A stretch of 36,480 bases of DNA from Bacteroidota bacterium (GTDB lineage Bacteria; Bacteroidota; Bacteroidia; Bacteroidales; WCHB1-69). The notes under the pieces were generated by a model. It saw nothing but the letters and a program-made list of their open reading frames with translations. It was not told the DNA's origin and made no database searches. The position numbers and the translations under genes are program-made. The DNA lies in contig WQTS01000121.1 of NCBI GenBank assembly GCA_009786185.1, positions 1 through 36,480 on the forward strand, in the 5' to 3' direction. Below are positions 16,413-26,189 of the stretch, one piece after another (position 1 is the first letter of the stretch; the number at the start of each line of letters is the position of its first letter).

Positions 16413-17030
16413 TTAGTGCTTTAGAATTCCTAAGCTCTCTTTAATCTTAGCAATTTCCGCTGCTTTAATTTCAACAGCCTTCTCTTGTTTCTCTAAATTA
16501 TTTTTAAGTTTATCTCTATCGGAAACTAATTTTTTATATTCTTTCTCTAACTTTTCGAGCTCCTTTGTGTTAGCACTAACTTTATTAGTTCTATCAAATT
16601 CTTTCAAGTAAGTAGTTGCAAAATGAGTTAAAAAATCTATCATTTTTTGAGTTAATTCAGGGTGTGAAGTCGGAGAAACAAAGTTTTCATGCCCCAGCGA
16701 AACCAATAAATCGATGATGATATCTTTATTTTTTTTATCTCTGGGAATCACTCTCGTATAGATATCATATTTAGTATTTCCAAGATCAGTAAGAATTTGT
16801 GCGTTATATACACGAAACCCACCAGAGTTACTACCTTTCAATCCGCCTATTCTTTCAATACGCGCTTGCAATGCCGCTTGCACAATAGCGACATCATAAT
16901 CATCGGTAATAGCAACAATTACTCCCGGCACTCTTGTTTTGTTGAACTCAATCATTGTGCTTTGTGCAGTTTGTGCAAAAGCAAAGGAGGTCATTACTCC
17001 TAATAAAATTAAAAAAGCAGTCTTTTTCAT
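16413..17030 (-). CDS. Secreted protein of unknown function with coiled coil
   Basis: A 205-residue protein I do not recognise. It has a signal peptide (MKKTAFLILLGVMTSFAFAQ, cleavage near residue 20), a globular part (residues 25-145: PGVIVAITDDYDVAIVQAAL, GGFRVYNAQILTDLGNTKYD) and a Lys/Glu-rich coiled coil from about residue 150 to 198 (KELEKLEKEYKKLVSDRDKL). No lipobox cysteine and no sorting domain are seen, so a periplasmic location is likely. It starts 12 bases behind the BatA/vWA gene and is probably cotranscribed with it. Confidence 0.7.
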   Translation of the reverse strand: MKKTAFLILLGVMTSFAFAQTAQSTMIEFNKTRVPGVIVAITDDYDVAIVQAALQARIERIGGLKGSNSGGFRVYNAQILTDLGNTKYDIYTRVIPRDKKNKDIIIDLLVSLGHENFVSPTSHPELTQKMIDFLTHFATTYLKEFDRTNKVSANTKELEKLEKEYKKLVSDRDKLKNNLEKQEKAVEIKAAEIAKIKESLGILKH

Positions 17031-17042
17031 AATAATTTGGTT

Positions 17043-19106
17043 TTAGTGAATATTTTTTTTGATTTTTGCTTTACCCCAAAAACGGAGCAATAATATTTCT
17101 GTAAGAAAACACGCCAGTGCAAGAAATATAAAATAACGCCAAAGCGGTCTTCCACTCAACGTATCGGAAATGGACTGAGTCAAATTTTTGGTATACGCTG
17201 AAAGTACCACGATGTGCCCATTGGAAGTTGCGGCTATTTTTTCTAATTCTTTTTCCGAATAATATTCTAAATTCGACTCATTTCTTGGGTAATTAAAAGC
17301 TAACGTGGCATAAAGCGTTCCTCCTTTCATAACATCATAAAAACCTGCCTGTTGAATTTGCGAATGGAGGAATAACTGCGTTTCGTTGCCCATATTGCGT
17401 TGCTCCGGAATGAGTTCTATGCCGCTATTTCTCGATTTGATTACAAAAATATCTTCCGAGCCAAGTGTTCTTTGTGGAATAGTAACGGTTTCATTGCTCC
17501 CTATAAAATAAAAAAGTGTGTTTCTAAGCTGTCCCATTAGCCCTAAATTGTGTAATGGAATGAAGAAAATGGCGTTTTTATGCGCATTTCCATAAAAATC
17601 ATTCAAAGCAACTGCCGATAAAACTATACGCCCTTTTCCAAAAGTATATGCTGTAAGGAATGGTGCATTGTTTTCTAAGCGCATAATATCTTCGGCGGAA
17701 ACGTTTTTATTTTCAAATGAATAGTAGTGCGAAACGGTAGGCATTTCCCAATTTTCCGAATCGTTTTTTTGTAATGCGCCTTTAAAATAAATACTCTCTT
17801 TGTTAATTTTTCCTACTTTCATCTCATTAGTTTGTAACCCTTGATAATTAGGAACATTCAATGTATTAAAAAAGGCGCTCCAAAGCGGTACGTTCATTTT
17901 TTCTGCAGGAAAAACAAGCAACGTTCCACCATTTTGTACATATTTTTCCAACTCTGATGCCAATCCGGTAGAAATAGTTTCCAATTGATCTAAAATGATC
18001 AATTGCGCCGAAGCAAAAGCAGCGTAATTTATTTGATTTACATCCATACTTTCGTAATGGAACAGGGAATCGGCACCGTAAAGTGCATGTAAATATCTAT
18101 TTCTATTTTTATCCTGAATAGCAATAATAGAAGCGCTCGGAGCCACTTCATACACAAAATAAAAACGATCATCAAAGGTAATCGGTGTATCATAAATTTC
18201 CACCATTCCTGCCTGAATTCCGGAATGTTGAATCGTATAGTTTAGAGTATAATCTGTATAACTATTTGGTTTAATGTCTACTGCACCCAGTGCACGTTGC
18301 TCATTATTGATATACAGTCTAACAGGCAATTTAACCACTTCTTCTTTTCCATTGTTGCTTATGCGAACTGTAAGTCCCACATTATAACCCACTTGAAATA
18401 CCGGCATATCGAACCAACAACTGTCTACCGAAATATTATTCATCCCTTTGTTTCCCATAGGAATAAGAAACGACAATTGCGTGGTATCGTTTAGTAACGG
18501 CGTAAAATCAAACTGACTTTTTTGAAAATCGGAAATAAAATAGGCAATTTTTTGTGTTTTATGCGATTTTGCAGCTATATTTTTTCTGAAATGCAAAATT
18601 TGCGCTAAGGTTTTAGATTTTGGCGTAATCTCAATATCATCCAAGCGCGATAATAATTCATCTTTGGTAATAATTTGCGCTTCTTGTGCAGAAAAATCAT
18701 TTGTAATAAGTACAAATTCATCATTATAAGAAAATGCTTCTACAATTTTTTTCGCAGCGTCAATGGCTTCATTTAGCAACGACGTTTGTTGCGTTTGCGC
18801 TTCCATAGAGAAAGAGTTGTCCACAAAAACAGATACAATATTTCCCGATTGCGTTTCAAACTTTTCGTTAGGCAAATAAGGCTGTGCAAAAGCAAAAGCT
18901 AATGCCACAATACCCAAAATTCTTAAAAATAAAACAATTAAGTGTTGCAATCGCGATTCTCGCTTGGTTTTAAGCAAAATATCTTGCAACATTTTTACAT
19001 TGGAAAAATAGGCGGTTTTATATCTTCTAAAATTAAAAAGATGAATAAGAATGGGAATAGCGATGGCGAAAATGCCGAAAAGGAAGAAAGGATTAGTGAA
19101 TTGCAT
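17043..19106 (-). CDS. BatA-domain / von Willebrand factor A membrane protein
   Basis: A 687-residue membrane protein. The N-terminus is the BatA ('aerotolerance regulator N-terminal') region: two transmembrane helices at about 7-24 and 56-74, with FLFGIFAIAIPILIHLFNFR between TNPF and RRYKTAYFSNVKML. A vWA domain follows with a complete MIDAS motif D96-N-S98-F-S100 (VFVDNSFSM). A long periplasmic part resembles a glutamine-amidotransferase-like fold (LIILDQLETIS, YVQNGGTLLVFPAEK), and a C-terminal helix (about 655-680) anchors the protein. The exact role is unknown. It is downstream of ispD and upstream of an unknown secreted protein. Confidence 0.82.
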   Translation of the reverse strand: MQFTNPFFLFGIFAIAIPILIHLFNFRRYKTAYFSNVKMLQDILLKTKRESRLQHLIVLFLRILGIVALAFAFAQPYLPNEKFETQSGNIVSVFVDNSFSMEAQTQQTSLLNEAIDAAKKIVEAFSYNDEFVLITNDFSAQEAQIITKDELLSRLDDIEITPKSKTLAQILHFRKNIAAKSHKTQKIAYFISDFQKSQFDFTPLLNDTTQLSFLIPMGNKGMNNISVDSCWFDMPVFQVGYNVGLTVRISNNGKEEVVKLPVRLYINNEQRALGAVDIKPNSYTDYTLNYTIQHSGIQAGMVEIYDTPITFDDRFYFVYEVAPSASIIAIQDKNRNRYLHALYGADSLFHYESMDVNQINYAAFASAQLIILDQLETISTGLASELEKYVQNGGTLLVFPAEKMNVPLWSAFFNTLNVPNYQGLQTNEMKVGKINKESIYFKGALQKNDSENWEMPTVSHYYSFENKNVSAEDIMRLENNAPFLTAYTFGKGRIVLSAVALNDFYGNAHKNAIFFIPLHNLGLMGQLRNTLFYFIGSNETVTIPQRTLGSEDIFVIKSRNSGIELIPEQRNMGNETQLFLHSQIQQAGFYDVMKGGTLYATLAFNYPRNESNLEYYSEKELEKIAATSNGHIVVLSAYTKNLTQSISDTLSGRPLWRYFIFLALACFLTEILLLRFWGKAKIKKNIH

Positions 19107-19141
19107 TGTTATTTTTTTTGAAGCGCGAAAATAACAAATTT

Positions 19142-19168
19142 GTAGAGACGTGGCGCTTCACGCCTCTA
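19142..19168. repeat. GTAGAG...CTCTA palindromic repeat overlapping the ispD stop
   Basis: TAGAGACGTG (19143-19152) pairs with CACGCCTCTA (19159-19168) with a single mismatch around a six-base loop, GCGCTT. The TAG stop of ispD (minus strand, 19166-19168) is within the right arm. A second member of the family is at 27883-27910. Confidence 0.7.
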
Positions 19169-19864
19169 TGGTGCAATATTATTTTGCATTAATCTCTCCA
19201 AAAGAAAGATATCTTCCTTATGTGTAATTTTCAGATTGTTTTCCGTACCTGCCACCACAAAAATTGACTCATCCGGTAAATATTGTGCCACAACGCCACA
19301 ATCATCGGTAGCTGTAAAATCTTTATTTTCAAATGCCGATTGGTATGCTTTTTGAAGAATATGTTGTTTAAAAGCCTGCGGTGTTTGCGCCTGCATCAAT
19401 TGTTTCCTGTCCGGAATTTGTTGAATCAGATTATGCTCCACTTGATATATGGTATCCGTGGCGAAAATAGCAACAGTAACCGCATTATATTTTTCCAATG
19501 CACCAATCACTTCATTAATCGTTTGAATATTAATCATCGGGCGTACTGCATCATGAATGAGCAAGTTGGCTTGCGGGTAATTTTCGTAGGTTTTTACTGC
19601 CGCCCAGCTCGAATCGTGGCGTTCTTTTCCTCCTGTTATTATTTTTTGAACTTTTTTATATCCTCCGTTTAAAACTATTGCTTCCATCTCTGTTTGATGA
19701 TGCCTGTTAATTACAATAGCAATTTCATCAATAGAAGGATGTTGTTCAAAAACATCCAATGTACGTTCGATAATAGTTTTTCCGCAGACTTTTAAAAACT
19801 GCTTGGGCGCTTCTGCTCCTACTCGGGTTCCTGTTCCGCCGGCTAAAATTATGACAATGTTCAT
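19166..19864 (-). CDS. ispD: 2-C-methyl-D-erythritol 4-phosphate cytidylyltransferase
   Basis: A 232-residue nucleotidyltransferase, third step of the MEP (non-mevalonate) isoprenoid route: it joins CTP to methylerythritol phosphate. The glycine-rich start IILAGGTGTRVG (residues 4-15), then PKQFLKVCGKTIIERTLD, LIHDAVRPMI and ATDDCGVVAQYL are IspD motifs, and NLKITHKEDIFLLERLM near the end is its usual closing segment. I chose ATG 19864 (MNIVIILAGG) over 19888, which adds eight unconserved residues. The start is divergent from yceD. Confidence 0.94.
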   Translation of the reverse strand: MNIVIILAGGTGTRVGAEAPKQFLKVCGKTIIERTLDVFEQHPSIDEIAIVINRHHQTEMEAIVLNGGYKKVQKIITGGKERHDSSWAAVKTYENYPQANLLIHDAVRPMINIQTINEVIGALEKYNAVTVAIFATDTIYQVEHNLIQQIPDRKQLMQAQTPQAFKQHILQKAYQSAFENKDFTATDDCGVVAQYLPDESIFVVAGTENNLKITHKEDIFLLERLMQNNIAP

Positions 19865-19962
19865 AGTTTTTTCTAAATTTTCTTGCAAAATACGTAAAGT
19901 TTTTAATATAAATCAAATTTAATTAAAAATCACTTCTACGCCGTTTAACAACTTAAAAAATA

Positions 19963-19970
19963 TATATTTG
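19963..19970 (+). promoter_or_regulatory. Promoter -7 element for yceD-rpmF
   Basis: TATATTTG followed by CGC matches TAnnTTTG, placing the transcript start near 19977 and leaving about 19 bases before ATG 19996. Confidence 0.5.
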
Positions 19971-19995
19971 CGCCCCCAAATAAAGCGCTGTGAAA

Positions 19996-20526
19996 ATGAC
20001 AGATAAAAGAGACGAATATGTAGTAAGGCTATCCGGTGTTGATGTTGGAACTCACAAATATACAATGGTTTGTGATAAAGCGTTCTTTGAATTAACAGGG
20101 TTGAACGAGATTGAAGACGGAAGCATCAAAGTGCTGATAGAAATGGAAAAAAGTGCGACAATGTTGTCGTTTCAACTCCATTTTAAAGGCGAAATTACCG
20201 TAATTTGTGACAGATGTTTGGATTTTTTGACCTTACCGTTAGATTTTACAGATTTTTTGGTGGTCAATCTCGTCTCTCAAATTGATGAATCGTTTGAAAA
20301 CGATGATAATATTTGGCAGCTTCACGAAAAAGCATATGAATTAGACCTTACACACTTTTTATATGAAACGATTGAACTTGCACTGCCTACACAATTAATT
20401 CACTCTGAAGAAAATAACTGTAACCCTGAAATGCTACAAAAACTTGCCGAATTTGCTCCAAAAGAAGAACAACAAGCTACTGAAACTGACCCGAGGTGGG
20501 ACGCTCTGAAAAATTTAAAGATTTAA
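19996..20526 (+). CDS. yceD: YceD/DUF177 family protein
   Basis: A 176-residue protein of the YceD (DUF177) family, which is linked to 23S rRNA accumulation and is nearly always encoded just before rpmF. The central VICDRCLDFLTLPLDF with CxxC-like CDRC is the family mark, and acidic stretches follow (SFENDDNIW). I take ATG 19996; GTG 19990 is two codons earlier and cannot be excluded. The promoter at 19963-19970 precedes it, and rpmF follows after 63 bases. Confidence 0.9.
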   Translation: MTDKRDEYVVRLSGVDVGTHKYTMVCDKAFFELTGLNEIEDGSIKVLIEMEKSATMLSFQLHFKGEITVICDRCLDFLTLPLDFTDFLVVNLVSQIDESFENDDNIWQLHEKAYELDLTHFLYETIELALPTQLIHSEENNCNPEMLQKLAEFAPKEEQQATETDPRWDALKNLKI

Positions 20527-20558
20527 CCTTATACCGCTCACCTCAAACCTCATACCGC
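20527..20558. repeat. Direct repeat CCTYATACCGC in the yceD-rpmF gap
   Basis: CCTTATACCGC (20527-20537) and CCTCATACCGC (20548-20558) differ at one base and lie 21 bases apart, immediately after the yceD stop. It looks like a small degenerate intergenic repeat; no function is apparent. Confidence 0.45.
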
Positions 20559-20589
20559 AAATAAAATTAATCATTAAAATAAAATAATC

Positions 20590-20763
20590 ATGCCGAATCC
20601 TAAAAGAAAACATTCCACACAACGTAGAGACAAAAGAAGATCGCACGATTTTATTACAGCTCCTCATTTAACTACTTGCAACCACTGTGGTGCCGCTATT
20701 CTTACACATAGAATTTGCCCAGAATGTGGTTACTATAGAGGTAAACAAGCGATTGAGGTATAG
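20590..20763 (+). CDS. rpmF: 50S ribosomal protein bL32
   Basis: A 57-residue ribosomal protein, starting [20 protein letters not shown]. The zinc-ribbon cysteines are in TCNHCGA (C34, C37) and ICPECGYY (C47, C50). The downstream tail is GKQAIEV. The order yceD-rpmF is standard. Its stop TAG (20761-20763) shares its last base with the GTG start of rdgB. Confidence 0.96.
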   Translation: MPNPKRKHSTQRRDKRRSHDFITAPHLTTCNHCGAAILTHRICPECGYYRGKQAIEV

Positions 20764-21350
20764 TGAAACTCGTTTTTGCGACGAACAACGCTCATAAACT
20801 AAGCGAGGTGCGTGCTATTGCGGGTGCCCGTTTTTCTATTATTAGCCTGCAAGAGCTTGGGTGTTTCAACGAAATACCTGAAACAGGGGATACCTTGACA
20901 GATAATGCTTTACAAAAAGCAAAATATATTCACGATAGATTTCATTGCAATTGTTTTGCCGACGATACCGGCTTAGAAATTGAAGCATTAGCCGGTAGAC
21001 CCGGCGTCTATTCAGCGCGTTATGCAGGCGAACATTGTTCTTCTCAAGATAACATTCAGAAAGTGTTGCACGAACTGCAAGACGTTGCAAATAGAAAAGC
21101 TTGCTTTAAAACCGTAATAGCGCTCATTTTAGATGGGAAAAATTACTTTTTTGAAGGTGCAATTGAAGGAGAAATTATTGAAGATATAAAGGGAAGTCAA
21201 GGTTTTGGTTATGATCCCATTTTCAAACCTTTAGGTTACGATAAAACTTTCGCAGAAATGACCGAAGCAGAAAAAAATAGCATCAGCCATCGTGCATTGG
21301 CTACAAAAAAACTTAATGATTTTCTGCAAACATGTCATATATCGAAATAA
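20763..21350 (+). CDS. rdgB: dITP/XTP pyrophosphatase (RdgB/HAM1)
   Basis: A 195-residue nucleotide house-cleaning enzyme that hydrolyses dITP, ITP and XTP to monophosphates, keeping deaminated purines out of DNA. Motifs in order: [13 protein letters not shown] (residues 3-15), [54 protein letters not shown] and [10 protein letters not shown], all family hallmarks. The start is GTG at 20763 because homology begins at KLVFATNN. It overlaps rpmF by one base (TAGTG) and uvrA by 19 bases, suggesting coupled translation. Confidence 0.95.
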   Translation: MKLVFATNNAHKLSEVRAIAGARFSIISLQELGCFNEIPETGDTLTDNALQKAKYIHDRFHCNCFADDTGLEIEALAGRPGVYSARYAGEHCSSQDNIQKVLHELQDVANRKACFKTVIALILDGKNYFFEGAIEGEIIEDIKGSQGFGYDPIFKPLGYDKTFAEMTEAEKNSISHRALATKKLNDFLQTCHISK

Positions 21351-24139
21351 AAGGCGCACGCGCCAACAATCTTCAAAATATAGACGTTTCTATTCCTCGA
21401 AATCAGCTTGTTGTGATTACAGGGCTTTCCGGATCTGGAAAATCTTCTCTGGCATTTGATACGTTGTACGCAGAAGGGCAACGACGTTATGTGGAGAGCT
21501 TAAGCTCTTATGCGCGGCAATTTATGGGCAAACTTTCCAAGCCGGAAGTGGAGTATATTAAGGGAATTCCGCCGGCAATTGCCATTGAACAACGTGTTAT
21601 TTCGAGAAACCCACGTTCTACTGTAGGTACCACTACCGAAATTTACGAATACTTGAAATTGCTTTTTGCTCGTATCGGAAAAACGTTTTCGCCTGTGAAT
21701 GGAGAAGAAGTGAAACGGGAAGATATTCAAGATGTTATACATTATATTGAAAAAGCGCCTGCGAAAAGCCGTATCTATATTTTAGCACCCTTTAAAATTG
21801 TGCCTGACCGCACACTGTTACAACAGTTGGAAATTCTTAAAATGCAGGGATTTAGCCGCATGATGCTGAATAAGAAATTGTGTGAAATTGACGAATTATT
21901 GACAAAAGGAAAGTTCGCCAAATCGGATAATTTGCAGCTTTTAATTGACCGTTTTAAATCGGAGAATATTCAAGATCAAAAGATGCGAATTGCCGATTCC
22001 ATTCAAACTGCTTTTCAGGAAGGAAAAGGAGAAGCCGTTGTGCAAGTGGAGAATGGTAAAGTTACGCAACGTCATTTCAGCAATCTTTTTGAAATAGATG
22101 GAATTGCTTTTGAAGAACCAACACCTTTGTTTTTCAGTTTTAACAATCCTTACGGAGCTTGTCCGGTTTGCGGCGGAACAGGACATGTTGACGGCGTTTC
22201 ACCGGAATTGACAATTCCCGATCGTTCCAAATCGTTGTTTAACGATGCGGTAGTATGTTGGCGCGGAGAAAAACTTCAGAACTTTAAACACTATTTTATT
22301 AAACACAGCGAAAAATATAACTTCCCTATTCATAGACCTATAGCAGAACTTACGGAAGAGCAATATGATTTGTTATGGAACGGAAATGCCGAAGTAATCG
22401 GTATTCTTCGTTTTTTTAAAATGTTGGAAGAGGAAGGATACAAAGTGCAAAACCGTGTACTTATAGCACGTTACAGAGGACGCACGTTGTGTCCGGAATG
22501 CAAAGGCACGCGTGTAAGAAAAGATGCCAATTATGTAAAAATTCAAGGAAAATCGATTTCCGATTTGGTGCAAATGCCTATTGAAGAGCTACATGACTTT
22601 TTTGCAAATTTCCGGTATCATTCAGAATATGAAAAACAGGTTGCCAAACAGTTGGTAAGTGAGTTGAAAAATCGCTTGCACTTTTTATTGGATGTAGGAT
22701 TGGGTTATTTAACACTCAATCGTTTAAGCAAAACCTTATCGGGCGGTGAATCACAACGCATTAATTTAGCTACTTCGTTAGGTAGCAGTTTAGTAGGTTC
22801 ATTGTACATTTTAGATGAACCGAGTATCGGTTTGCATCCACGTGATACGCAAAACCTAATCCGCGTACTAAAACGTTTGCGCGACATTGGCAACACCGTT
22901 GTTATAGTGGAACATGACGAAGAAATTATTCGAAATGCCGATTATATTATTGATATAGGACCTAAAGCGGGACGTTTGGGCGGAAAAGTTGTGTTTACAG
23001 GAACTTTTGATAAATTGTTGAAAGCGCCGGACAATTTAACGGCTGCCTATATTCGAGGAATGGAAGGCGAAACAAAAAACACTCTTTCCATTCCATTGCC
23101 AAAACACCGGCGAAAGTGGCGTAATTATGTAGAAGTTAAGAATGCTACAACGCACAATTTAAAGAACCTCACCGTTAAACTTCCTTTAGATATTTTTACT
23201 GTGGTAACGGGCGTGAGTGGTTCCGGAAAAAGCACATTGATTAAGGAAGTGTTGTATCCTTTATTACAAAAAAAGATGCAATATATTGCAGGGCAAGAAC
23301 TAAACGACGTTTCTAATCTACATCTTTCCAAAGAAACGATCTCGGAGGTCATTTTAGTAGATCAAAATCCTATCGGGCGTTCATCAAGGTCAAATCCGGC
23401 TACCTATATCAAAGTGTATGACGATATTAGAGAGCTTTATGCACAACAACCGTTAGCCAAACAACGCAATTATAAACCGGGATTTTTCTCTTTTAACGTG
23501 CCGGGCGGGCGTTGCGAAACATGCGAAGGCGAGGGCGTAATTCATGTGGAGATGCAGTTTATGGCAGATGTGGATTTGGTGTGTACCGACTGCAACGGCA
23601 GCCGTTTTAAAGATGAAGCGTTAGACGTAAAAATCAATAACATCTCTGTTGCCGATATACTGCAAATGACTATTGATCAAGCACGTGAGTTTTTTGAAGC
23701 ACTACCTGTTTCTAAAATCGTTACCAATATTATTAACAAACTTGCGCCCATGCAAGAAGTGGGTTTGGGCTATCTAAAAATGGGGCAATCCTCTTCTACC
23801 CTATCCGGCGGTGAGGCACAACGTGTAAAACTGGCATTTTACCTATGCCATGGAAATGCGCAAAAAAATCATCTTTTTATTTTTGATGAACCCACCACAG
23901 GGCTCCATTTTCACGACATTAACAGTTTGTATCATTCCTTTAACAAACTTATTGAAATTGGACACTCCATCATTGTCATTGAGCACAATCCCGAACTTAT
24001 TAAATGTGCCGACTGGGTCATTGATTTAGGTCCTGAAGGCGGCGATAAAGGCGGATATCTTGTGTTTGAGGGCACCCCAGAAGAATTAGTAAAATGTGAG
24101 GATTCTTATACGGGAAAATTTTTGAAAGGAAAAGTTTAG
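21332..24139 (+). CDS. uvrA: UvrA, excinuclease ABC subunit A
   Basis: A 935-residue DNA damage recognition ATPase of nucleotide excision repair, working as a dimer with UvrB. Two ABC modules: Walker A sites at residues 31-39 (GLSGSGKSS) and 627-635 (GVSGSGKST), and two ABC signatures, [12 protein letters not shown] and [12 protein letters not shown]. In the first module only C277-P-V-C280 is present of the zinc site (upstream CxxC is replaced by [11 protein letters not shown]), which is the form I know from this phylum. CPEC (387-390) lies after it. The second zinc module is complete (CETC...CTDC). The ATG lies inside the end of rdgB. Confidence 0.96.
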   Translation: MSYIEIKGARANNLQNIDVSIPRNQLVVITGLSGSGKSSLAFDTLYAEGQRRYVESLSSYARQFMGKLSKPEVEYIKGIPPAIAIEQRVISRNPRSTVGTTTEIYEYLKLLFARIGKTFSPVNGEEVKREDIQDVIHYIEKAPAKSRIYILAPFKIVPDRTLLQQLEILKMQGFSRMMLNKKLCEIDELLTKGKFAKSDNLQLLIDRFKSENIQDQKMRIADSIQTAFQEGKGEAVVQVENGKVTQRHFSNLFEIDGIAFEEPTPLFFSFNNPYGACPVCGGTGHVDGVSPELTIPDRSKSLFNDAVVCWRGEKLQNFKHYFIKHSEKYNFPIHRPIAELTEEQYDLLWNGNAEVIGILRFFKMLEEEGYKVQNRVLIARYRGRTLCPECKGTRVRKDANYVKIQGKSISDLVQMPIEELHDFFANFRYHSEYEKQVAKQLVSELKNRLHFLLDVGLGYLTLNRLSKTLSGGESQRINLATSLGSSLVGSLYILDEPSIGLHPRDTQNLIRVLKRLRDIGNTVVIVEHDEEIIRNADYIIDIGPKAGRLGGKVVFTGTFDKLLKAPDNLTAAYIRGMEGETKNTLSIPLPKHRRKWRNYVEVKNATTHNLKNLTVKLPLDIFTVVTGVSGSGKSTLIKEVLYPLLQKKMQYIAGQELNDVSNLHLSKETISEVILVDQNPIGRSSRSNPATYIKVYDDIRELYAQQPLAKQRNYKPGFFSFNVPGGRCETCEGEGVIHVEMQFMADVDLVCTDCNGSRFKDEALDVKINNISVADILQMTIDQAREFFEALPVSKIVTNIINKLAPMQEVGLGYLKMGQSSSTLSGGEAQRVKLAFYLCHGNAQKNHLFIFDEPTTGLHFHDINSLYHSFNKLIEIGHSIIVIEHNPELIKCADWVIDLGPEGGDKGGYLVFEGTPEELVKCEDSYTGKFLKGKV

Positions 24140-24140
24140 G

Positions 24141-24182
24141 GCACGCAGATGACGCGGATCATCAGGATTTACGCAGATTATT
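24141..24182. repeat. ACGCAGAT-type repeat between convergent genes
   Basis: The stretch begins GCACGCAGATGACGCGGATC and ends GGATTTACGCAGATTATT. It contains ACGCAGAT twice and has the 'cgcagatt / acgcggat' wording of a dispersed repeat of Bacteroidota intergenic regions. It fills the gap between the uvrA and subtilase 3' ends. I see no terminator in it. Confidence 0.5.
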
Positions 24183-24189
24183 AGTAGAT

Positions 24190-26130
24190 CTACATTTTAA
24201 CGATTTTTTTTGTAATCCAAGAATCGTTTCCAAATATTCTCACAAAGTAGATGCCGTTTGGCAAACCTTCAAGCGAGATAAGTGCTTCATTATCTGTAAA
24301 AATATGTGAGGATATAAGTGAACCATAAATATTCAATAACTCAATTTTTGTATCAGAAGAGGGTAATATTTGGCTTTTGACGGTTATTCGATCATACACC
24401 GGATTCGGGAAAAGTGTATAAACGTCCTTCAGCTCCATTTCATTAACCTTCAACTTACATATTTCGTTGCTCATACATATTTTTTCCGGGTTTTCGTCTT
24501 CGCATATCGTTTCAACACACCATTCAAGCATTTCTTCTAAATCTATGATTTCCGAATATAATGTATCTGTATAATTTTCTGCAACTAAAACATTGTCTTT
24601 GTAGATATTATATTTAGGATAAATTATATTTTCCGGAGCTTTCCAACTGATAGTAACCAAGCAATTTTCATTAGTTTTTACAGAAATATCTGTGATGGGT
24701 TCGCAAAAATTAAGCATATTATCAATTTTCTCTATGGCTTTTTTCATGTTAGGGAGTGGACCAATGTGTCTGTTACCGGTTTGGGGCGTTCCGGTAAAGA
24801 CCAAAAGATCGCGCATCTTTTTACTTGTCATGTATCTGCCTGTTAATGAGTAATAATAAGATTGCAATACAATCACACAGGAAGCTACAATAGGAGTAGC
24901 AGAGCTTGTACCGCTAAACAGGGTATAATTTTGATTAAAATCACCCCCAATCTGCATTTCATCACCATACCCTGAAGTAAATACATCAATACCCCATCCC
25001 TGAACATCAACCCGTGAACCGTAAGTGGTAAACCAAAGCGGAGCATGTGCAAGATTCGGCGAACCGGCTCCTACAATAATGGCGCCGCTATTGCCACGTG
25101 CCATGTATTCATAATAAACCGAAGCATCTAAATTTTGATTTCCGTTGCCGGCAGCCGCAACAATAATGATTCCGGCATCGGAAGCAGCTTTGGTCAAATC
25201 CCAAACCACATTATTATACTCTGCAGGAACATATTGATCGTTCCAACCCCCTGTTTGCATCTCATAAATGATCACATCACCTTCATCGGAATCTTCAATG
25301 GATCTTTGTACAGCATATATACGATTATAGCCTGTGCTTTGCCATTCGGGAAACAGAATCATTTCACTTGCTCCGTAAGCCATTCCTGTTATTCCATAGT
25401 CGGCGTCATCGGCAATTACAATACCAAAAACTGCTGTTCCGTGTTCTCCCCAAGCATCAGGTAACTCAGGAGAAATGTCCATATTCGAGGCTATGGCTAC
25501 ATTTCTTTCGTTTAATGCTTCATGATCTTTGTTAACCCCATATTCCACATCACGTACCCGAATTCCTTCTCCTGTTAATCCTAACGACCACGCATGTCGC
25601 ATATCAACTCCCGGATTTGGTTCTAAATAAGTTTGCAAATATTCAAAATTAGGTGTTGTGGGAGGGATATCCCAAGGGGGTGGTATGGGAGTCAAGGAAA
25701 CTAATGAAGCATATTCTACGCCACCCAACAATTCAAGTTTTCCGGCAAGTTCATATAAAGTTTCATTATCATTATTAAGAGATTGTACTTTATATATCTT
25801 TTTCAACTTATAAATAGAAGCGCCTGATCTATTATTTTTGGCAGCATTATTTGCAAATTTATCTAATTTATTGTCAGATATAGTGATTCCTTTTTGTAAT
25901 GTGATCACATACTCAGTTACCAATTTCTGAAATCCATCAATTTTATCTATTGCTATTTGCAATGCGTTTTCAGGATCAAGAAAATCATCGGAATAAAACG
26001 ATACATACAGTTCATGTTTGTCGCTATTGGGTTGTAAGCAAAAAGAACCTTTTCTGTTTTGCGAAAAAACAACAAGGGTAGCACAAATCAAATAAAACAA
26101 AATGAAATACTTTTTCGTAGTAGGCTGCAT
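24190..26130 (-). CDS. Secreted S8 subtilisin-like protease with T9SS sorting domain
   Basis: A 646-residue secreted serine protease. A signal peptide (to about residue 23, LVVFSQ) is followed by a prodomain-like segment (30-145) and a peptidase S8 domain with the full triad: D194 (RVRDVEYG), H230 (EHGTAVFG) and S409 (SGTSSATP). The intervening AAAGNGNQN (residues 325-333) holds the oxyanion asparagine. A fibronectin-like stretch (about 485-570) has six cysteines. The C-terminus is a type A T9SS sorting domain (LFPNPVYDRITV, LLNIYGS, LEGLPNGIYFVRIF, KKIVKM). It is divergent from the glycosyltransferase gene and ends facing uvrA. Confidence 0.92.
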   Translation of the reverse strand: MQPTTKKYFILFYLICATLVVFSQNRKGSFCLQPNSDKHELYVSFYSDDFLDPENALQIAIDKIDGFQKLVTEYVITLQKGITISDNKLDKFANNAAKNNRSGASIYKLKKIYKVQSLNNDNETLYELAGKLELLGGVEYASLVSLTPIPPPWDIPPTTPNFEYLQTYLEPNPGVDMRHAWSLGLTGEGIRVRDVEYGVNKDHEALNERNVAIASNMDISPELPDAWGEHGTAVFGIVIADDADYGITGMAYGASEMILFPEWQSTGYNRIYAVQRSIEDSDEGDVIIYEMQTGGWNDQYVPAEYNNVVWDLTKAASDAGIIIVAAAGNGNQNLDASVYYEYMARGNSGAIIVGAGSPNLAHAPLWFTTYGSRVDVQGWGIDVFTSGYGDEMQIGGDFNQNYTLFSGTSSATPIVASCVIVLQSYYYSLTGRYMTSKKMRDLLVFTGTPQTGNRHIGPLPNMKKAIEKIDNMLNFCEPITDISVKTNENCLVTISWKAPENIIYPKYNIYKDNVLVAENYTDTLYSEIIDLEEMLEWCVETICEDENPEKICMSNEICKLKVNEMELKDVYTLFPNPVYDRITVKSQILPSSDTKIELLNIYGSLISSHIFTDNEALISLEGLPNGIYFVRIFGNDSWITKKIVKM

Positions 26131-26144
26131 TTATAATTAAAATG

Positions 26145-26152
26145 CAAAAATA
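26145..26152 (-). promoter_or_regulatory. Promoter -7 element for the subtilase gene
   Basis: On the minus strand the bases are TATTTTTG followed by C, an exact TAnnTTTG match. The transcript would begin near 26138, about eight bases before the ATG, an unusually short leader. It is back-to-back with the element at 26164-26171. Confidence 0.55.
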
Positions 26153-26163
26153 GATAATAATGT

Positions 26164-26171
26164 TATTTTTG
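26164..26171 (+). promoter_or_regulatory. Promoter -7 element for the GT-C gene
   Basis: TATTTTTG followed by CAC, exact consensus. The transcript would begin near 26178, about 12 bases before ATG 26190, which argues against the earlier in-frame ATG at 26160. Confidence 0.55.
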
Positions 26172-26189
26172 CACTTTAAAAAGCACAAA

